The translations under genes were made by a program, and so were the position numbers. Positions 9,102-19,110 of a stretch of 64,000 nucleotides of DNA are shown here, piece after piece. Numbering within the stretch: position 1 is the stretch's first letter; each line of letters starts with the position of its first letter. This DNA is from Fluviicola sp. (GTDB taxonomy: Bacteria > Bacteroidota > Bacteroidia > Flavobacteriales_D > Crocinitomicaceae). The stretch is taken from assembly GCA_002734085.1 (NCBI GenBank), contig NVXV01000008.1:62001-126000 (forward strand). The letters run 5' to 3'. Under the pieces are notes generated by a model. That model ran no database searches. It was not told the origin of the DNA and saw only the letters and a list, made by a program, of their open reading frames with translations.

Positions 9102-10094
9102 TTATTTCCTAATCAACCTTTTAGTTACAATACCTTTGGATGTATAAACTCTACAAATATAAACACCTTGGTTTTCGTTGGATAAATCGATTGTTGTTTG
9201 TCCACTTGCCACCACTTTGTTAATGATTTCTTGACCTGTAATCGAATAAATAATAACGTGTTCAATCATTTCACTATTGGTCTTTACGAAAACTTTTCCT
9301 GTGGTCGGGTTGGGGTAGAGCTCTATGTTTTCTAAAGATTGCTTAGTCAATGAAGCGGTGTATGATATTAACGCAGATTCATTGGCTTGTTCGACTTGTT
9401 TTTGATCATCTTGCAAAATGGAAATGGCCTTTAGTTCATTACCGTTCCACTCGTCGTCAATTATTGCTCTAAAAGTAATAACTGTATCTTCTCCAATTAT
9501 TTCTGGGAGTTCTATGCGAATTGGTTGTTCGCCGGCAGCGGATTTGCGAAACACATCATGATGAACATTCTCGCCATTACTTGCATCGAAATTTAAAGTC
9601 TCCTCTACAATGGCCGTATACAAATCAAGACTGTCTAAAACGCTCGCGGCAGTTTTAGTGATTGTTACTGAAACAACTACAGAATCTAAAGATGTATTCT
9701 GAGCAATTGATGTCGATAATTGGAATGGAGTAGTTTGATTTTCGTAGGGATCAAATAATACAGAACTTGAATAATCATCTCCTGGCGGAATTACGTTTCC
9801 TTGTACAACAAGTCGTGGTGTTCCTCCATAAATATTATAAAAATTAGTTCGCGCGTCATTTTCTGAAACGTTGTGTTGGCTTAATGGACATGCACTATAG
9901 GGTGAGCTCGGGTGATACGCAATATGCAAAACTTCAGGATGATTATTTAGGTTTGTATAAAACCCTGGATTCCTAGACGCACAAGCAGAACAGTATGTAT
10001 TAGTATAATGTTCTACAATAATTGTCTTAGCAACTTCTTGTGCCGTAGAAGTCAATGTTATTCCTGAAATTAATAGCGTAAAAAATAGTTTCAT
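9102..10094 (-). CDS. Omp28-like secreted protein with T9SS sorting domain
   Basis: Secreted protein with a signal peptide (MKLFFTLLISGITLTSTAQ). The first domain opens with VEHYTNTYCSACASRNPGF, a thioredoxin-like CxxC start typical of the Omp28-related outer-membrane family, and contains GGTPRLVVQG. The last ~75 residues (IELYPNPTTGKVFV ... GVYICRVYTSKGIVTKRLIRK) are a type A T9SS C-terminal sorting domain, which is removed as the protein is exported and attached to the cell surface. A redox role for the CxxC is possible but unproven. No operon partner is evident. Confidence 0.85.
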   Translation of the reverse strand: MKLFFTLLISGITLTSTAQEVAKTIIVEHYTNTYCSACASRNPGFYTNLNNHPEVLHIAYHPSSPYSACPLSQHNVSENDARTNFYNIYGGTPRLVVQGNVIPPGDDYSSSVLFDPYENQTTPFQLSTSIAQNTSLDSVVVSVTITKTAASVLDSLDLYTAIVEETLNFDASNGENVHHDVFRKSAAGEQPIRIELPEIIGEDTVITFRAIIDDEWNGNELKAISILQDDQKQVEQANESALISYTASLTKQSLENIELYPNPTTGKVFVKTNSEMIEHVIIYSITGQEIINKVVASGQTTIDLSNENQGVYICRVYTSKGIVTKRLIRK

Positions 10095-10304
10095 AATCGT
10101 GTTTTAAATCCTTAGTCGTGTTGTTTGCAAAATACTTACACAAATTAAGAACAATTTTTTATTTAATTAGAATAACATGAGCTATTTATGGACTTCGTGT
10201 CGTTTGAATAAATTCTGGAGACCCTAGAGAATACATTCTTTTCTGAAGTTTATCTTCTCATTTAAATAATACGACTATAAACCAAATTATTTATATGCAA
10301 ACCT

Positions 10305-10312
10305 TATCTTTG
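10305..10312 (+). promoter_or_regulatory. -7 promoter box for ychF
   Basis: TATCTTTG matches TAnnTTTG 19 bases before the chosen ychF ATG. No clear TTG -33 box was found at the right distance. Confidence 0.45.
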
Positions 10313-10331
10313 CAGTCTAAATTTATTGAGC

Positions 10332-11429
10332 ATGGCGTTAAAATGTGGTATCGTTGGTTTGCCTAATGTTGGGAAATCGACACTTTTCAACTGTTTGTCA
10401 AATGCGAAAGCGCAATCGGCAAATTTTCCTTTTTGTACTATTGAACCAAATGTTGGGACGATATCTGTTCCAGATCCCAGATTAGAAGAACTGGAGAAAT
10501 TGGTGAACCCACAACGTGTTGTTCCAACTACAATGGAAATTGTTGATATTGCCGGATTAGTGAAAGGAGCATCGAAAGGAGAGGGGTTAGGCAATCAATT
10601 CTTAGCCAATATTCGAGAAACCGATGCCATAATTCATGTTTTACGTTGTTTTGATAATGATAACATTGTTCATGTTGACGGTTCTATTGATCCCATACGA
10701 GATAAAGAAGTAATCGACTACGAACTTCAACTTAAAGACTTAGAAACGATAGAAAAGAGAATCAATGGACTCTCAAGGGTCGTTAAGTCTGGCGATAAAG
10801 ACGCTGTTCAACAATATGATTTAGCAGAAAAGATTAAAAATCACATAGAAGGCGGGAACTCTGTACGTACACTAGAATTTTCTGAAAAAGAGGAGAAGTG
10901 GGTAAAAGAGTTTCAATTGATTACTTCAAAACCTGTTTTGTATCTATGTAATGTAGATGAAGCCTCTGTGAAAAGTGGAAATGCTTATGTTGAAAAGGTA
11001 AAGGAGGCAGTGAAAGACGAAAATGCAGAAGTACTAGTGATTGGTGCTCAAATTGAGGCCGATATTATGGAGCTTGAAACCTACGAGGAACGTCAAATGT
11101 TCTTAGAGGAATTAGGATTGGAGGAGCCTGGGGTGAATCGCTTGATTCGTACAGCATATAAGTTATTAGATCTCGACACATACTTTACAGCAGGAGAGAA
11201 GGAAGTTCGCGCTTGGACAGTAAAAAAAGGTTCTACTGGTCCACAAGCTGCTGGTGTGATTCATACAGACTTCGAAAAAGGGTTTATCCGAGCGGAAGTA
11301 ATGAAATACGCCGATTTTGCATCTCTTGGATCTGAGAATGCAGTGAAAGAAGCTGGTAAGTTCAAAATAGAAGGGAAGGAGTATATCGTAGAAGATGGAG
11401 ATATTATGCACTTCCGATTTAATGTATAA
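10332..11429 (+). CDS. ychF: redox-regulated ATPase YchF (Obg family)
   Basis: OBG-family P-loop protein that binds ATP rather than GTP and associates with ribosomes. The P-loop is GLPNVGKST near residue 9, the switch II motif is DIAGLVKGA, and the usual NKxD specificity motif is replaced by NVDE, the YchF hallmark for ATP preference. The C-terminal TGS domain is recognisable (FTAGEKEVRAWTVKKGSTGPQAAGVIH). The ATG at 10332 (MALKCG) is preferred over the upstream TTG of the ORF track because YchF normally begins MALKCGIVGLPN. The length of 365 aa is normal. A strong terminator follows. Confidence 0.97.
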   Translation: MALKCGIVGLPNVGKSTLFNCLSNAKAQSANFPFCTIEPNVGTISVPDPRLEELEKLVNPQRVVPTTMEIVDIAGLVKGASKGEGLGNQFLANIRETDAIIHVLRCFDNDNIVHVDGSIDPIRDKEVIDYELQLKDLETIEKRINGLSRVVKSGDKDAVQQYDLAEKIKNHIEGGNSVRTLEFSEKEEKWVKEFQLITSKPVLYLCNVDEASVKSGNAYVEKVKEAVKDENAEVLVIGAQIEADIMELETYEERQMFLEELGLEEPGVNRLIRTAYKLLDLDTYFTAGEKEVRAWTVKKGSTGPQAAGVIHTDFEKGFIRAEVMKYADFASLGSENAVKEAGKFKIEGKEYIVEDGDIMHFRFNV

Positions 11430-11451
11430 TCACAAAAGAGATTAAACAAAG

Positions 11452-11484
11452 AAAGCCAGTTATAGAAATGTAACTGGCTTTTAT
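11452..11484. terminator. bidirectional terminator between ychF and the next gene
   Basis: AAAGCCAGTTA (11452-11462) pairs perfectly with TAACTGGCTTT (11471-11481) around an 8-base loop. A run of T follows on plus, and the A-run before it gives T on minus. It serves ychF and the convergent 11503-12219 gene. Confidence 0.85.
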
Positions 11485-11502
11485 ATTTTGCAATAATTAA
11501 TT

Positions 11503-12219
11503 TTAGTTCACAATTTCATCATACCAAGTATTCCATTGCTCATACTCTTCAAAGTATTGAGCTCCTAAATTCATTATTTCTTTAGCTTGATCATCTTGAC
11601 GGCTTTCTACAAGTACTTTTGCAGATTCGTACATTCCAAACATGATCATTTTTTTATCTATCTCTGACCATTGTGATGCATCTGCTTCTTTTAATAATTC
11701 TTCAGCTTCTCTCCATTTTGAACGTGCAGTTGCTTTATCCATATTTCTATATCTACACACAGCTTCAATGTATTTTCCACTGATATTCTCTCTTCCGAAC
11801 TTATAGATACGCATTACCCATCCAAAAGCTCTACGATATTCTCCTGCGTCAAATTCGTTCTCGATAATTTCCATTAAAGAACTCTTAAGTTCATCAAAGA
11901 ATTCAGAATACTTTTCACGAACTGCACCATCATCATCTTTACGATTTAGTTTTCCAACTGTACTGAGTGCATCTTTATAGGCGTTATCGTAGGCATCATC
12001 TCTATCACCTACAAAAGAAATTTTGTACTGACCGTATGCTAAATAATAATAAGGAATTGGGTCATCTGAAGTCTTACTTTTCAATGTATACTTCTCTGCT
12101 TCTTTGATTAACTTTTCCCAGTCTCCATCTGCTTTAAGAATCAATAAGTCTTGATATTCTTGAGCGACCACAGTTGATCCGATTAAAAAGGCTGCTAAAA
12201 GCGTAAGTAAATTTTTCAT
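11503..12219 (-). CDS. secreted helical (TPR-like) protein of unknown function
   Basis: Signal peptide MKNLLTLLAAFLIGSTVVAQ, then an all-helical protein of about 218 residues. The order of Trp, Tyr and Ala (WEKLIKEAEKYTL, YYYLAYGQYKISF, AFGWVMRIYKFG, ARSKWREAEELLKEAD) suggests TPR-like helical hairpins, although no repeat is clean. It is presumably periplasmic. There is no catalytic motif, and it stands alone between the ychF terminator and the AI-2E permease gene. Confidence 0.65.
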   Translation of the reverse strand: MKNLLTLLAAFLIGSTVVAQEYQDLLILKADGDWEKLIKEAEKYTLKSKTSDDPIPYYYLAYGQYKISFVGDRDDAYDNAYKDALSTVGKLNRKDDDGAVREKYSEFFDELKSSLMEIIENEFDAGEYRRAFGWVMRIYKFGRENISGKYIEAVCRYRNMDKATARSKWREAEELLKEADASQWSEIDKKMIMFGMYESAKVLVESRQDDQAKEIMNLGAQYFEEYEQWNTWYDEIVN

Positions 12220-12353
12220 TTTTTTGTATTTTTATTTGTACTAATTTGTCCAACTACTATGCCTAAAATCGATGTTAACAACTCTTTAACACAGTACACC
12301 TTATTCAGCTAATAATACGTAAAAATAAATAAAAAGTAACGTTTGGATAAAAA

Positions 12354-13409
12354 TTAATCTGATTTTTCCTCTTCAAGCAAATACGTCCAAGGTTTTAAAT
12401 GTGGATAATAGTCGATAATTACTTTGATTACTGCTAACAAGGGAACGGTCAGAATGATACCAAGTATCCCTGTTATACTACCGAAAATAACAATACTCAA
12501 TAAAATGATTAATGGATTAACATTCGTATTGTTTCCCATTATTTTAGGAGTAATAAAGTTGCCTTCTATGAACTGAATAAAGCCAAATATAGCTATCACA
12601 CCAAAGGCATACCAACCAGAATCCTTTGTTAATAATGCAAGAATAGTGGGTATTAAAGCACTTACGATTACTCCAATATATGGAATTGGTGCTAATATAG
12701 CAGCTACTATTCCGAAGAACAAAGCGTTTTTAATGCCCAAAACATAAAGGCCAACTGTTGTTAATACACCAATTATTAAAATAACCAATATTAATCCTTT
12801 CAAATATTGAAACAAGCTACCCTTCACTTCTTCAATAATCTCTCGACCTTCCCCAGCATCGTGTTCTTTTTTATGATAAGCTTCTACAAATCTGAAAACA
12901 TTGTCCCTGTAAAGTAGCATAAAGAATATATAAATTGGACAGCTTATAAGAAAAAATAATGTATTCTTTAACCCAACAAAACTACCTTCAATTAATGAGA
13001 TAACGGCACCTTTTAATTCCTCCAGATTATTGGTTAGTGCTTCAGTATGATTATCAATATAACTTTGTATTGATTCCGATGTAAAAGGGATCTCTTTGAT
13101 ATTTAAAAAAGCTTGATTGTTTTTCATCAAGCTAGGTAGCTCCTCAACAATTTCCTGACTTTGAACGACAATAATGATTAAAACGCCAGCAATAAATATT
13201 GAAACGATTAGTACAGTGATAAGCGCTGATAAGCCTCTTGATAAACCCATTTTTTCCCAGATTCTTGTAAACGGAAGTAGAATAATGGAAACCATTCCAG
13301 CAAAGAGTATAGGCATTAAAACATTACCAAAAAAGTATAACGCCACAATCACTATTGAAATGATGAATATGCTTTTAGCAGATTGGTCTAATGGGCTGGA
13401 TTTATTCAT
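12354..13409 (-). CDS. AI-2E family transporter (PerM/YhhQ-type permease)
   Basis: Multi-pass inner-membrane protein of the AI-2 exporter superfamily (formerly UPF0118). The hydrophobic pattern gives two N-terminal helices, a soluble helical stretch of ~80 residues, then about five further helices, as in the family. Family-typical segments are visible: GVLTTVGLYVLGIKNALFFGIVAAILAPIPYIGVIVSALIP and FIQFIEGNFITPKIMG. The substrate is not predictable; members move autoinducer-2, ions or other small solutes. It begins seven bases downstream of mutB on the same strand, so it may be co-transcribed with mutA-mutB. Confidence 0.9.
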   Translation of the reverse strand: MNKSSPLDQSAKSIFIISIVIVALYFFGNVLMPILFAGMVSIILLPFTRIWEKMGLSRGLSALITVLIVSIFIAGVLIIIVVQSQEIVEELPSLMKNNQAFLNIKEIPFTSESIQSYIDNHTEALTNNLEELKGAVISLIEGSFVGLKNTLFFLISCPIYIFFMLLYRDNVFRFVEAYHKKEHDAGEGREIIEEVKGSLFQYLKGLILVILIIGVLTTVGLYVLGIKNALFFGIVAAILAPIPYIGVIVSALIPTILALLTKDSGWYAFGVIAIFGFIQFIEGNFITPKIMGNNTNVNPLIILLSIVIFGSITGILGIILTVPLLAVIKVIIDYYPHLKPWTYLLEEEKSD

Positions 13410-13416
13410 TTATGAG

Positions 13417-15549
13417 TTATTGGTTACTTTTAATGAGTAAATTTAGAATATTTATAGCAGCTTTTGAAATCTTTGTGCCAGGTCCAAAAACACCAAAAAC
13501 ACCTGCTTCATAGAGAAAATCATAATCTTGTTGAGGGATTACTCCACCCGCTACAACCATAATATCTCCCCGTCCGAGGTTTTCAAGTTCCTCAATTATT
13601 TTTGGTACCAATGTTTTATGTCCTGCTGCCAATGATGAAACACCAACAACGTGTACATCATTTTCAACAGCTTGTTTGGCTGCTTCTTTTGGTGTTTGGA
13701 AGAGCGGTCCGATATCAACATCAAAGCCAATATCTGCAAAAGAAGTTGCAATCACTTTGGCACCACGATCATGACCGTCTTGCCCCATTTTGGCAATCAT
13801 AATTCTTGGTCGTCGACCTTCTAGTTTAGCAAATTCATCGGCTTTGCTTTGTGCCATTTCAAAGTCTTTATCTTTCATAGATTCTGAGGAATATACACCA
13901 CTAATTGAACGTATGGTTGCCTGGTAGCGACCAAAACTTTTTTCCATAGCTTGAGAAATCTCTCCCAAACTAGCTCTATTTCGAGCACATTCAACAGCGA
14001 CTGCTAATAAATTACCATTTCCAGACTTGGCAACATCTTCTAATTTTTTCAATGAAGCAGTTACCTTTGAATCATCACGATCAGCTCGAAGCTTTTCAAG
14101 TCTTTTGATTTGGGAGTCTCTCACTTTCGTGTTGTCCACTTCAAGAATCTCCATGGCTTCTTCTTTGTCAAGTTTATAGCGATTAACGCCAACAAGAACA
14201 TCTTTTCCCGAGTCTAATCGAGCTTGTTTTCTCGCAGCGGCTTCTTCAATACGCATTTTAGGAATGCCTGTTTCAATCGCTTTAGCCATACCACCAAGCT
14301 CTTCAACCTCTTCAATCAGCTTCCAAGCTTCTTCTACTAAATCGTGAGTAAGCTTCTCAACGTAGTAACTACCACCCCAAGGATCAATGAAATCAGTAAT
14401 TCCGGTTTCTTCTTGCAAGAAAATTTGAGTGTTTCGAGCAATTCGAGCAGAAAAATCTGTTGGTAAAGCAATTGCTTCGTCCAACGCATTAGTATGGAGT
14501 GATTGCGTACCACCAAATACTGCAGCCATTGCTTCAACGCATGTTCTTGATACGTTGTTATACGGGTCTTGTTCTGTCAAACTCCATCCTGAAGTTTGGC
14601 AATGTGTTCTCAATGCAAGCGATTTAGGGTTTACAGGATTAAATTTCTGTACAAGTTTAGCCCAAAGTAATCTCCCGGCACGCATTTTTGCAATCTCCAT
14701 AAAATGATTCATTCCGATACCCCAGAAAAAACTAAGGCGAGGAGCGAATTCATCTATTTTTAGTCCAGCTTTGATTCCAGCGCGCAAATACTCTAGACCA
14801 TCAGCAAGAGTATAAGCCAGTTCTATAGATGCTGTTGCCCCAGCTTCCTGCATGTGATATCCAGAAATAGAAATCGAGTTGAATTTCGGCATATTTTGAG
14901 ATGTGTACTCAAAAATGTCTGAAATAATCTTCATAGAAGGAAGTGGAGGGTAAATGTAAGTATTCCTCACCATGAATTCTTTCAAAATATCATTCTGAAT
15001 CGTTCCAGATAGTAATTTTTTATCCACTCCCTGTTCTTCTGCAGCAACGATATAGAAGGCCATGATCGGAATTACTGCGCCATTCATCGTCATGGAAACC
15101 GACATTTTATCTAAAGGAATCTCATCGAATAAAAGCTTCATATCCAATATCGAATCGATCGCAACCCCCGCTTTACCAACATCACCTTCTACACGCTCGT
15201 GATCTGAATCATACCCACGATGTGTAGCTAAGTCGAAAGCAACCGATAGTCCCTTTTGTCCAGCTTTTAAGTTTCTTTTATAAAAGGCATTTGATTCTTC
15301 TGCTGTCGAAAAACCAGCATACTGTCGGATCGTCCATGGTCGTGAACTATACATTGTAGTATAAGGCCCACGTAAATAGGGCGCAATACCTGAAGTAAAA
15401 GTCCTGTGTTTTAAAGGTTTTATATCCTTGAATTGGTAATATGATTTCAATGTGATTTTTTCGGCAGTAGTAAATGATTCTTCTGCTTTATAATTAACAT
15501 TCTTGTTGTTTCCTTCTAAACTATATGTGCTGAAATTTACTTTTTTCAT
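13417..15549 (-). CDS. mutB: methylmalonyl-CoA mutase large subunit (cobalamin-binding)
   Basis: Catalytic subunit of adenosylcobalamin-dependent methylmalonyl-CoA mutase, interconverting succinyl-CoA and methylmalonyl-CoA in propionate metabolism. The barrel domain shows [27 protein letters not shown] near residue 57 and [14 protein letters not shown]. The C-terminal B12 domain carries [15 protein letters not shown], the DxHxxG cobalamin-ligand motif, and [27 protein letters not shown]. At 710 aa it is full length. It overlaps mutA by four bases (ATGA), so the two subunits are translationally coupled. No meaB chaperone gene is adjacent. Confidence 0.97.
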   Translation of the reverse strand: MKKVNFSTYSLEGNNKNVNYKAEESFTTAEKITLKSYYQFKDIKPLKHRTFTSGIAPYLRGPYTTMYSSRPWTIRQYAGFSTAEESNAFYKRNLKAGQKGLSVAFDLATHRGYDSDHERVEGDVGKAGVAIDSILDMKLLFDEIPLDKMSVSMTMNGAVIPIMAFYIVAAEEQGVDKKLLSGTIQNDILKEFMVRNTYIYPPLPSMKIISDIFEYTSQNMPKFNSISISGYHMQEAGATASIELAYTLADGLEYLRAGIKAGLKIDEFAPRLSFFWGIGMNHFMEIAKMRAGRLLWAKLVQKFNPVNPKSLALRTHCQTSGWSLTEQDPYNNVSRTCVEAMAAVFGGTQSLHTNALDEAIALPTDFSARIARNTQIFLQEETGITDFIDPWGGSYYVEKLTHDLVEEAWKLIEEVEELGGMAKAIETGIPKMRIEEAAARKQARLDSGKDVLVGVNRYKLDKEEAMEILEVDNTKVRDSQIKRLEKLRADRDDSKVTASLKKLEDVAKSGNGNLLAVAVECARNRASLGEISQAMEKSFGRYQATIRSISGVYSSESMKDKDFEMAQSKADEFAKLEGRRPRIMIAKMGQDGHDRGAKVIATSFADIGFDVDIGPLFQTPKEAAKQAVENDVHVVGVSSLAAGHKTLVPKIIEELENLGRGDIMVVAGGVIPQQDYDFLYEAGVFGVFGPGTKISKAAINILNLLIKSNQ

Positions 15550-16850
15550 GCTACTGTAATATTACATTCAAGTTCTAAAATAAGCTCCTTACCAAATTCA
15601 TTTTCTTGTGTTGCCTTCCAAACTTCTTGCTTAGATTCATGATTGAAGTATTTGTTTACACCAATTAGTATATTTTCTTTATTTTGAATGAGTTCAATTC
15701 TTTTTAAGGCAGTGTTTTGTATTTCCTTCTTAAGAGAGTCACTACCTTCTTCTTCTAATTTGAGAAATAATTCCCACGTGTTTTTTTGGAGAGCTGAAAT
15801 CAAATTTTCCTGACTGTAAGCACCTCCTGAAGGATCAATAACTTTGTCTAGATAAGATTCTTCTTTCAAAAGCAAGACAATATTTGTGGCCAAGCGTTGT
15901 GTCTTTTGTAAGTCTGGATTTATTGCTTTCCAATTATACGGTAACACTGTCAATTCATCAACACCTCCAATCACAGCGGATAGAGCCTCTGTGGTTTGAC
16001 GTAGTAAATTTGTATTTGGGTCTTTTAGAGACTTATTTATAAATCCTGTTTCAGCTTCAATATACGCTATAGTAGAGCAGGAGTGTTCTGGTGTGTAAGC
16101 ATTGACAATATTATGCCATAGGCTTCTCAAAGTCTTAAGCTTCGCTATTTCAAAAAAATAATTGCCGCCAATTCCAACTTTGAATTTTATCTGCGATGCT
16201 GCTTCGTCTATGCCTAAACCTTCACTCTCCATTAAATCATGAAGTACATTGTGTCCTTCGTGGAGGCAATAAGCAATCTCATGGGTTACGTTTCCTCCAG
16301 TACTTTGTACCTTTGTGCCATCAATCAATCGATTTCGCATATTCGAGATAAAACCAAAGTCTTCTTCGGAAGTATTAATTGCAGTACCTATGACCTTCTT
16401 ATACTTCTTTCCTAAGTCATTTAAAACTTCAAATTGACTCTTATCATGGTATATGAAAGTTGTTACAATGTGTTCAAACCCAATTTCAGAAAACAAAGTC
16501 TCTAGGTCAGTAGCATTAAAATCATTCAGATCAATTCTTAAACCTGTTGCACCATTCATTAAAAGATGAAGTGCAGATTTATTCATTGATTTTGCGTCTG
16601 AATTTTGAACTGCATTAATGATTTGCCAATCATTATTATTGAACTTTCCGCCGCGAGTATAAGGAGCGATGCCAGGAACAGTGTGAGTAGATTCATCATC
16701 AGGAAAGGCATAGCTCTTGAAATCAACGTTTTCTATTGGGTGAGAATGATGAAGAATATCCTCAACATTTTTACCTTTTAAATCTTGAGATACCTTCTTT
16801 AACCATTCTTCTTGACTTGTATTAGTAAATTCGTTGTAAAAGTCACTCAT
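15546..16850 (-). CDS. mutA: methylmalonyl-CoA mutase small subunit
   Basis: Non-catalytic partner of MutB. It shares the barrel-domain layout (GIAPYTRGG near residue 61, then segments like [25 protein letters not shown] and [13 protein letters not shown]) but has no DxHxxG cobalamin motif. At 434 aa it ends after the barrel and lacks the degenerate C-terminal B12 fold that gives actinobacterial small subunits about 600 aa. It is the first gene of the mutA-mutB unit, with its stop codon overlapping the mutB start, and has a good promoter just upstream. Confidence 0.93.
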   Translation of the reverse strand: MSDFYNEFTNTSQEEWLKKVSQDLKGKNVEDILHHSHPIENVDFKSYAFPDDESTHTVPGIAPYTRGGKFNNNDWQIINAVQNSDAKSMNKSALHLLMNGATGLRIDLNDFNATDLETLFSEIGFEHIVTTFIYHDKSQFEVLNDLGKKYKKVIGTAINTSEEDFGFISNMRNRLIDGTKVQSTGGNVTHEIAYCLHEGHNVLHDLMESEGLGIDEAASQIKFKVGIGGNYFFEIAKLKTLRSLWHNIVNAYTPEHSCSTIAYIEAETGFINKSLKDPNTNLLRQTTEALSAVIGGVDELTVLPYNWKAINPDLQKTQRLATNIVLLLKEESYLDKVIDPSGGAYSQENLISALQKNTWELFLKLEEEGSDSLKKEIQNTALKRIELIQNKENILIGVNKYFNHESKQEVWKATQENEFGKELILELECNITVA

Positions 16851-16872
16851 TTTGACAAAAATTGTGTTTCGT

Positions 16873-16906
16873 CAAAGATAGAAAAATAAATTATGGATAA
16901 ATACAA
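16873..16906 (-). promoter_or_regulatory. Bacteroidetes-type promoter for mutA-mutB
   Basis: On the minus strand TTG (16906-16904) is followed after 23 bases by TATCTTTG (16880-16873), matching the TTG / TAnnTTTG arrangement of the Bacteroidetes housekeeping sigma factor. It lies about 20 bases before the mutA ATG. Confidence 0.6.
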
Positions 16907-16980
16907 TAACTCAAGTAGGATAAAGAAAAAATCGTCTCTTTTTTAAATATATAATTACGGAATATATTCTATTTCATGGG

Positions 16981-17355
16981 TTATTCATCTTTTTGATTTA
17001 ACATGTCCGTTTCCTGTTGGGAAAGTGTCCAGTTGTCAGTTGCCATAATTTGAACCCAAGTGTTGTTTGATTTCTTGTAGACTTGAATATGGAGACCTAA
17101 TTCTTCTTCAAAAAGCTTCTCAAGTGTACTTGTTTTAAGATTTTCGTGAATACTAATTGGTACCATAGCGCCTTCCTTTCTGATGTCCTTGATTCTAAAA
17201 GCACCGTCGTAAACTAATTCTTTAGGACTAGCTTCTCCCTTAGTGTACTTGGTTTCAAAAAATTCTATTTTTAAGTGTGGATATTTTTTATTAAATTGAT
17301 TTTTTATTGACTCTAAAGTCATAAAATCATCATTTATCTCAATTGTTGAACTCAT
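16981..17355 (-). CDS. conserved hypothetical protein, 124 aa
   Basis: Small soluble protein without signal peptide or membrane segment. It has an alternating alpha/beta pattern (MTLESIKNQFNKKYPHLKIEFFET, LEKLFEEELGLHIQVYKKSNNTWVQI, DNWTLSQQETDML) that ends in a Trp/Gln-rich tail. I recognise no catalytic motif and no family name. A TACATTTG element on the minus strand at 17387-17380 is a plausible -7 promoter box 25 bases upstream, which supports the gene being real. It is divergent from the lipoprotein gene at 17465. Confidence 0.6.
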   Translation of the reverse strand: MSSTIEINDDFMTLESIKNQFNKKYPHLKIEFFETKYTKGEASPKELVYDGAFRIKDIRKEGAMVPISIHENLKTSTLEKLFEEELGLHIQVYKKSNNTWVQIMATDNWTLSQQETDMLNQKDE

Positions 17356-17464
17356 AGTTGATTATTTATTACTATACTGCAAATGTAAATTGTTGAAGTG
17401 AGCTGATACGATAATTATGACAGTTTTAAATATGATAAAAATCAGTAATTATAAAATAATATAT

Positions 17465-18424
17465 ATGATTAAGAATTTTTTACTTGTTACTAGTGTGATG
17501 TTTACGAGTGTTTTATGTTTTACATCTTGTGATTCGACTACAAACAAAAGTATGGAAGATAAGAAGGTAAGTATAACTCGAGATACTAAAGAGGTGTATG
17601 TTCAAAATGAAACAGAAAATCAATATGATTTGTCTTATTTCTCGGGAAAAGCGGAAGTAAATATCTATCATCTTGAAAAAGCAAGGTATAATGATGTTCA
17701 TCCTGGAGAAGCTGTCTTAATATTTGTAACAGAGCCCTTTCTCATTCAAAAACAAGTGAAATCAGATCACCCAAGTAACAGCAATTCAGTGCCAGTTTTG
17801 AAAATGAATAGGATAGACCGATTTTCTACTGGTATTTACGACTATTCGATTTATACATCTGTTTTTACACCAACAACCAAATTTGAACCAACTTATCCAT
17901 TAAAAGTAACAATGAGTAGTCAAGATTGGTGTGGACAATCTTTTATGCAGCTCAATAACAATAGGGGATTTGATTTTATGTTACGCTCTTATTTTGAGTC
18001 AGAAGGAGATACAACTGAGCATTTAGGTTATTCACTTACGGAAGATAATATATTGAATCTTGCACGTATAGATACAGCATTATTGCCAAGAGGTGAATTT
18101 GATGTTATTCCTTCAATGTCTCATTTGAGATTGTCTCACGCACCTCTTAAAATGTATAAAGGAAATGCATCATTATCAAACTTAGAGAATCAAGTTGTTT
18201 ACTCATATGATATCCCAGAGCTAAAAAGGGGAGTTAGGATATTCATGAATCCGAGGGACAATTTTCAAATTGTAAGATGGGAAGAGACTTATCCAACCGT
18301 TTTTGATGGAAAGCTTAGGAAATCGGTATATACACTTAGAAAGTCTGAAAGATTACCTTATTGGGAGTTAAACCAAACAAAGGATGACAATTGGAGAGAT
18401 TCCCTTCAATTGAATTTTATTTAA
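17465..18424 (+). CDS. Bacteroidetes lipoprotein (type often labelled 'septum formation inhibitor Maf')
   Basis: Predicted lipoprotein: the start at 17465 gives MIKNFLLVTSVMFTSVLCFTSC with a lipobox ending at the Cys; the ORF-track start 48 bases upstream would bury the signal peptide. The body contains YFSGKAEVNIYHLEKARYNDVHPGEAVLIFVTEPF and ends NQTKDDNWRDSLQLNFI, a pattern I associate with a Bacteroidetes family that databases have misnamed septum formation inhibitor Maf; it lacks the Maf nucleotide-pyrophosphatase motifs. The function is unknown and the location is probably periplasmic or the outer membrane. Confidence 0.7.
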   Translation: MIKNFLLVTSVMFTSVLCFTSCDSTTNKSMEDKKVSITRDTKEVYVQNETENQYDLSYFSGKAEVNIYHLEKARYNDVHPGEAVLIFVTEPFLIQKQVKSDHPSNSNSVPVLKMNRIDRFSTGIYDYSIYTSVFTPTTKFEPTYPLKVTMSSQDWCGQSFMQLNNNRGFDFMLRSYFESEGDTTEHLGYSLTEDNILNLARIDTALLPRGEFDVIPSMSHLRLSHAPLKMYKGNASLSNLENQVVYSYDIPELKRGVRIFMNPRDNFQIVRWEETYPTVFDGKLRKSVYTLRKSERLPYWELNQTKDDNWRDSLQLNFI

Positions 18425-18504
18425 TTAATCCCTTTAGATTGACTATAATTTATCTCACGGATGTCAAAAAATGTAAAAAATACCTAAAATTTGAACAGTT
18501 TTAG

Positions 18505-18533
18505 TTGGATTTATTAATATTTTCCTATCTTAG
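18505..18533 (+). promoter_or_regulatory. putative promoter for the 76-aa protein gene
   Basis: TTG (18505) and TATCTTAG (18526-18533) sit 18 bases apart, one mismatch from TTG / TAnnTTTG, about 55 bases before the ATG at 18588. Confidence 0.45.
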
Positions 18534-18587
18534 TAAAAACTGACATTTATTGTCTTTTAAGTTGTTTAATTAAAATAAGTAAAAATT

Positions 18588-18818
18588 ATGGGAAGACCAC
18601 CAACAAAACCAGCGAAGCTGAAAGATGGTTTTTATATTGAGGTTAGAAACGAAGGGTCTAAAGCCAATGGTATCAAAATTCGTAGAGATACAAAAGAAGA
18701 GATGCTAATGGCAATAGAGGATTACAGCCGTATTAAGGATGTAAACGTTCTAGGTGAGCTGAAAAACGATAAATGGGTAGACAAAAAAGAGAGTAAAAAG
18801 AAACTTTCTAAAAAATAA
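18588..18818 (+). CDS. small conserved basic protein, 76 aa
   Basis: A 76-residue basic protein beginning MGRPPTKPAKLKDGFYIEVRN, followed by KIRRDTKEEMLMAIEDY and a Lys-rich tail. The GRPP start resembles an AT-hook-like nucleic-acid contact, and the middle reads like a short beta-hairpin plus helix. I believe near-identical small proteins are common in Bacteroidetes, but no function is known to me. It has its own promoter-like element and ends 22 bases before the left inverted repeat of the accessory island, so it marks the last core gene on this side. Confidence 0.7.
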   Translation: MGRPPTKPAKLKDGFYIEVRNEGSKANGIKIRRDTKEEMLMAIEDYSRIKDVNVLGELKNDKWVDKKESKKKLSKK

Positions 18819-18840
18819 TATCCTACTCAATAACTATATT

Positions 18841-18875
18841 AAAAGTCCTTTTTTAAGCCTAAATTACGCAAGTCT
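18841..18875. repeat. left 35-bp inverted repeat of the accessory island
   Basis: This 35-base segment matches the reverse complement of 30857-30891 at about 29 positions. The inner 21 bases agree at 20 positions and include the perfect core AATTACGCAAGTCT. It lies just after the stop of the 76-aa gene, and the partner lies just before the MtfA gene. It could be a transposon end or another island boundary. It also forms part of a weak hairpin with GGGCTTAAAAA downstream. Confidence 0.75.
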
Positions 18876-18896
18876 ATAGGTAGGGCTTAAAAATTT

Positions 18897-18930
18897 AAAA
18901 GGGATTCAGATTTTTCTGAATCCTTTTTAA
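18897..18930. terminator. strong intrinsic terminator
   Basis: GGATTCAGA (18902-18910) pairs with TCTGAATCC (18915-18923) around a TTTT loop and is followed by TTTTTAATTTTT. It closely resembles the terminator at 20157-20195. A second perfect hairpin, AAGCGAAA-CAGC-TTTCGCTT, follows at 18943-18962. Confidence 0.8.
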
Positions 18931-18942
18931 TTTTTGTGAATA

Positions 18943-18962
18943 AAGCGAAACAGCTTTCGCTT
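18943..18962. repeat. perfect 8-bp hairpin after the island-edge terminator
   Basis: AAGCGAAA and TTTCGCTT enclose CAGC. It may be a second terminator arm or a protein-binding palindrome just inside the island. Confidence 0.5.
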
Positions 18963-19110
18963 AGTAAATTTTATTTATTTTCACAATTTTCTCAAATTTT
19001 ACTTTTTACAGATTATTTATACTATAGTTGACATTTGCTCCCATGAAGGTTTGTTATTTGTTTGACAGAAATATTTTGATTATTTTTATACTAAACTTTG
19101 ATATTAAATT

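Noticed and set aside
17417-17464. Upstream start of the lipoprotein gene
   Set aside because: The extra residues would precede the signal peptide and break its lipobox position; the start at 17465 fits better.
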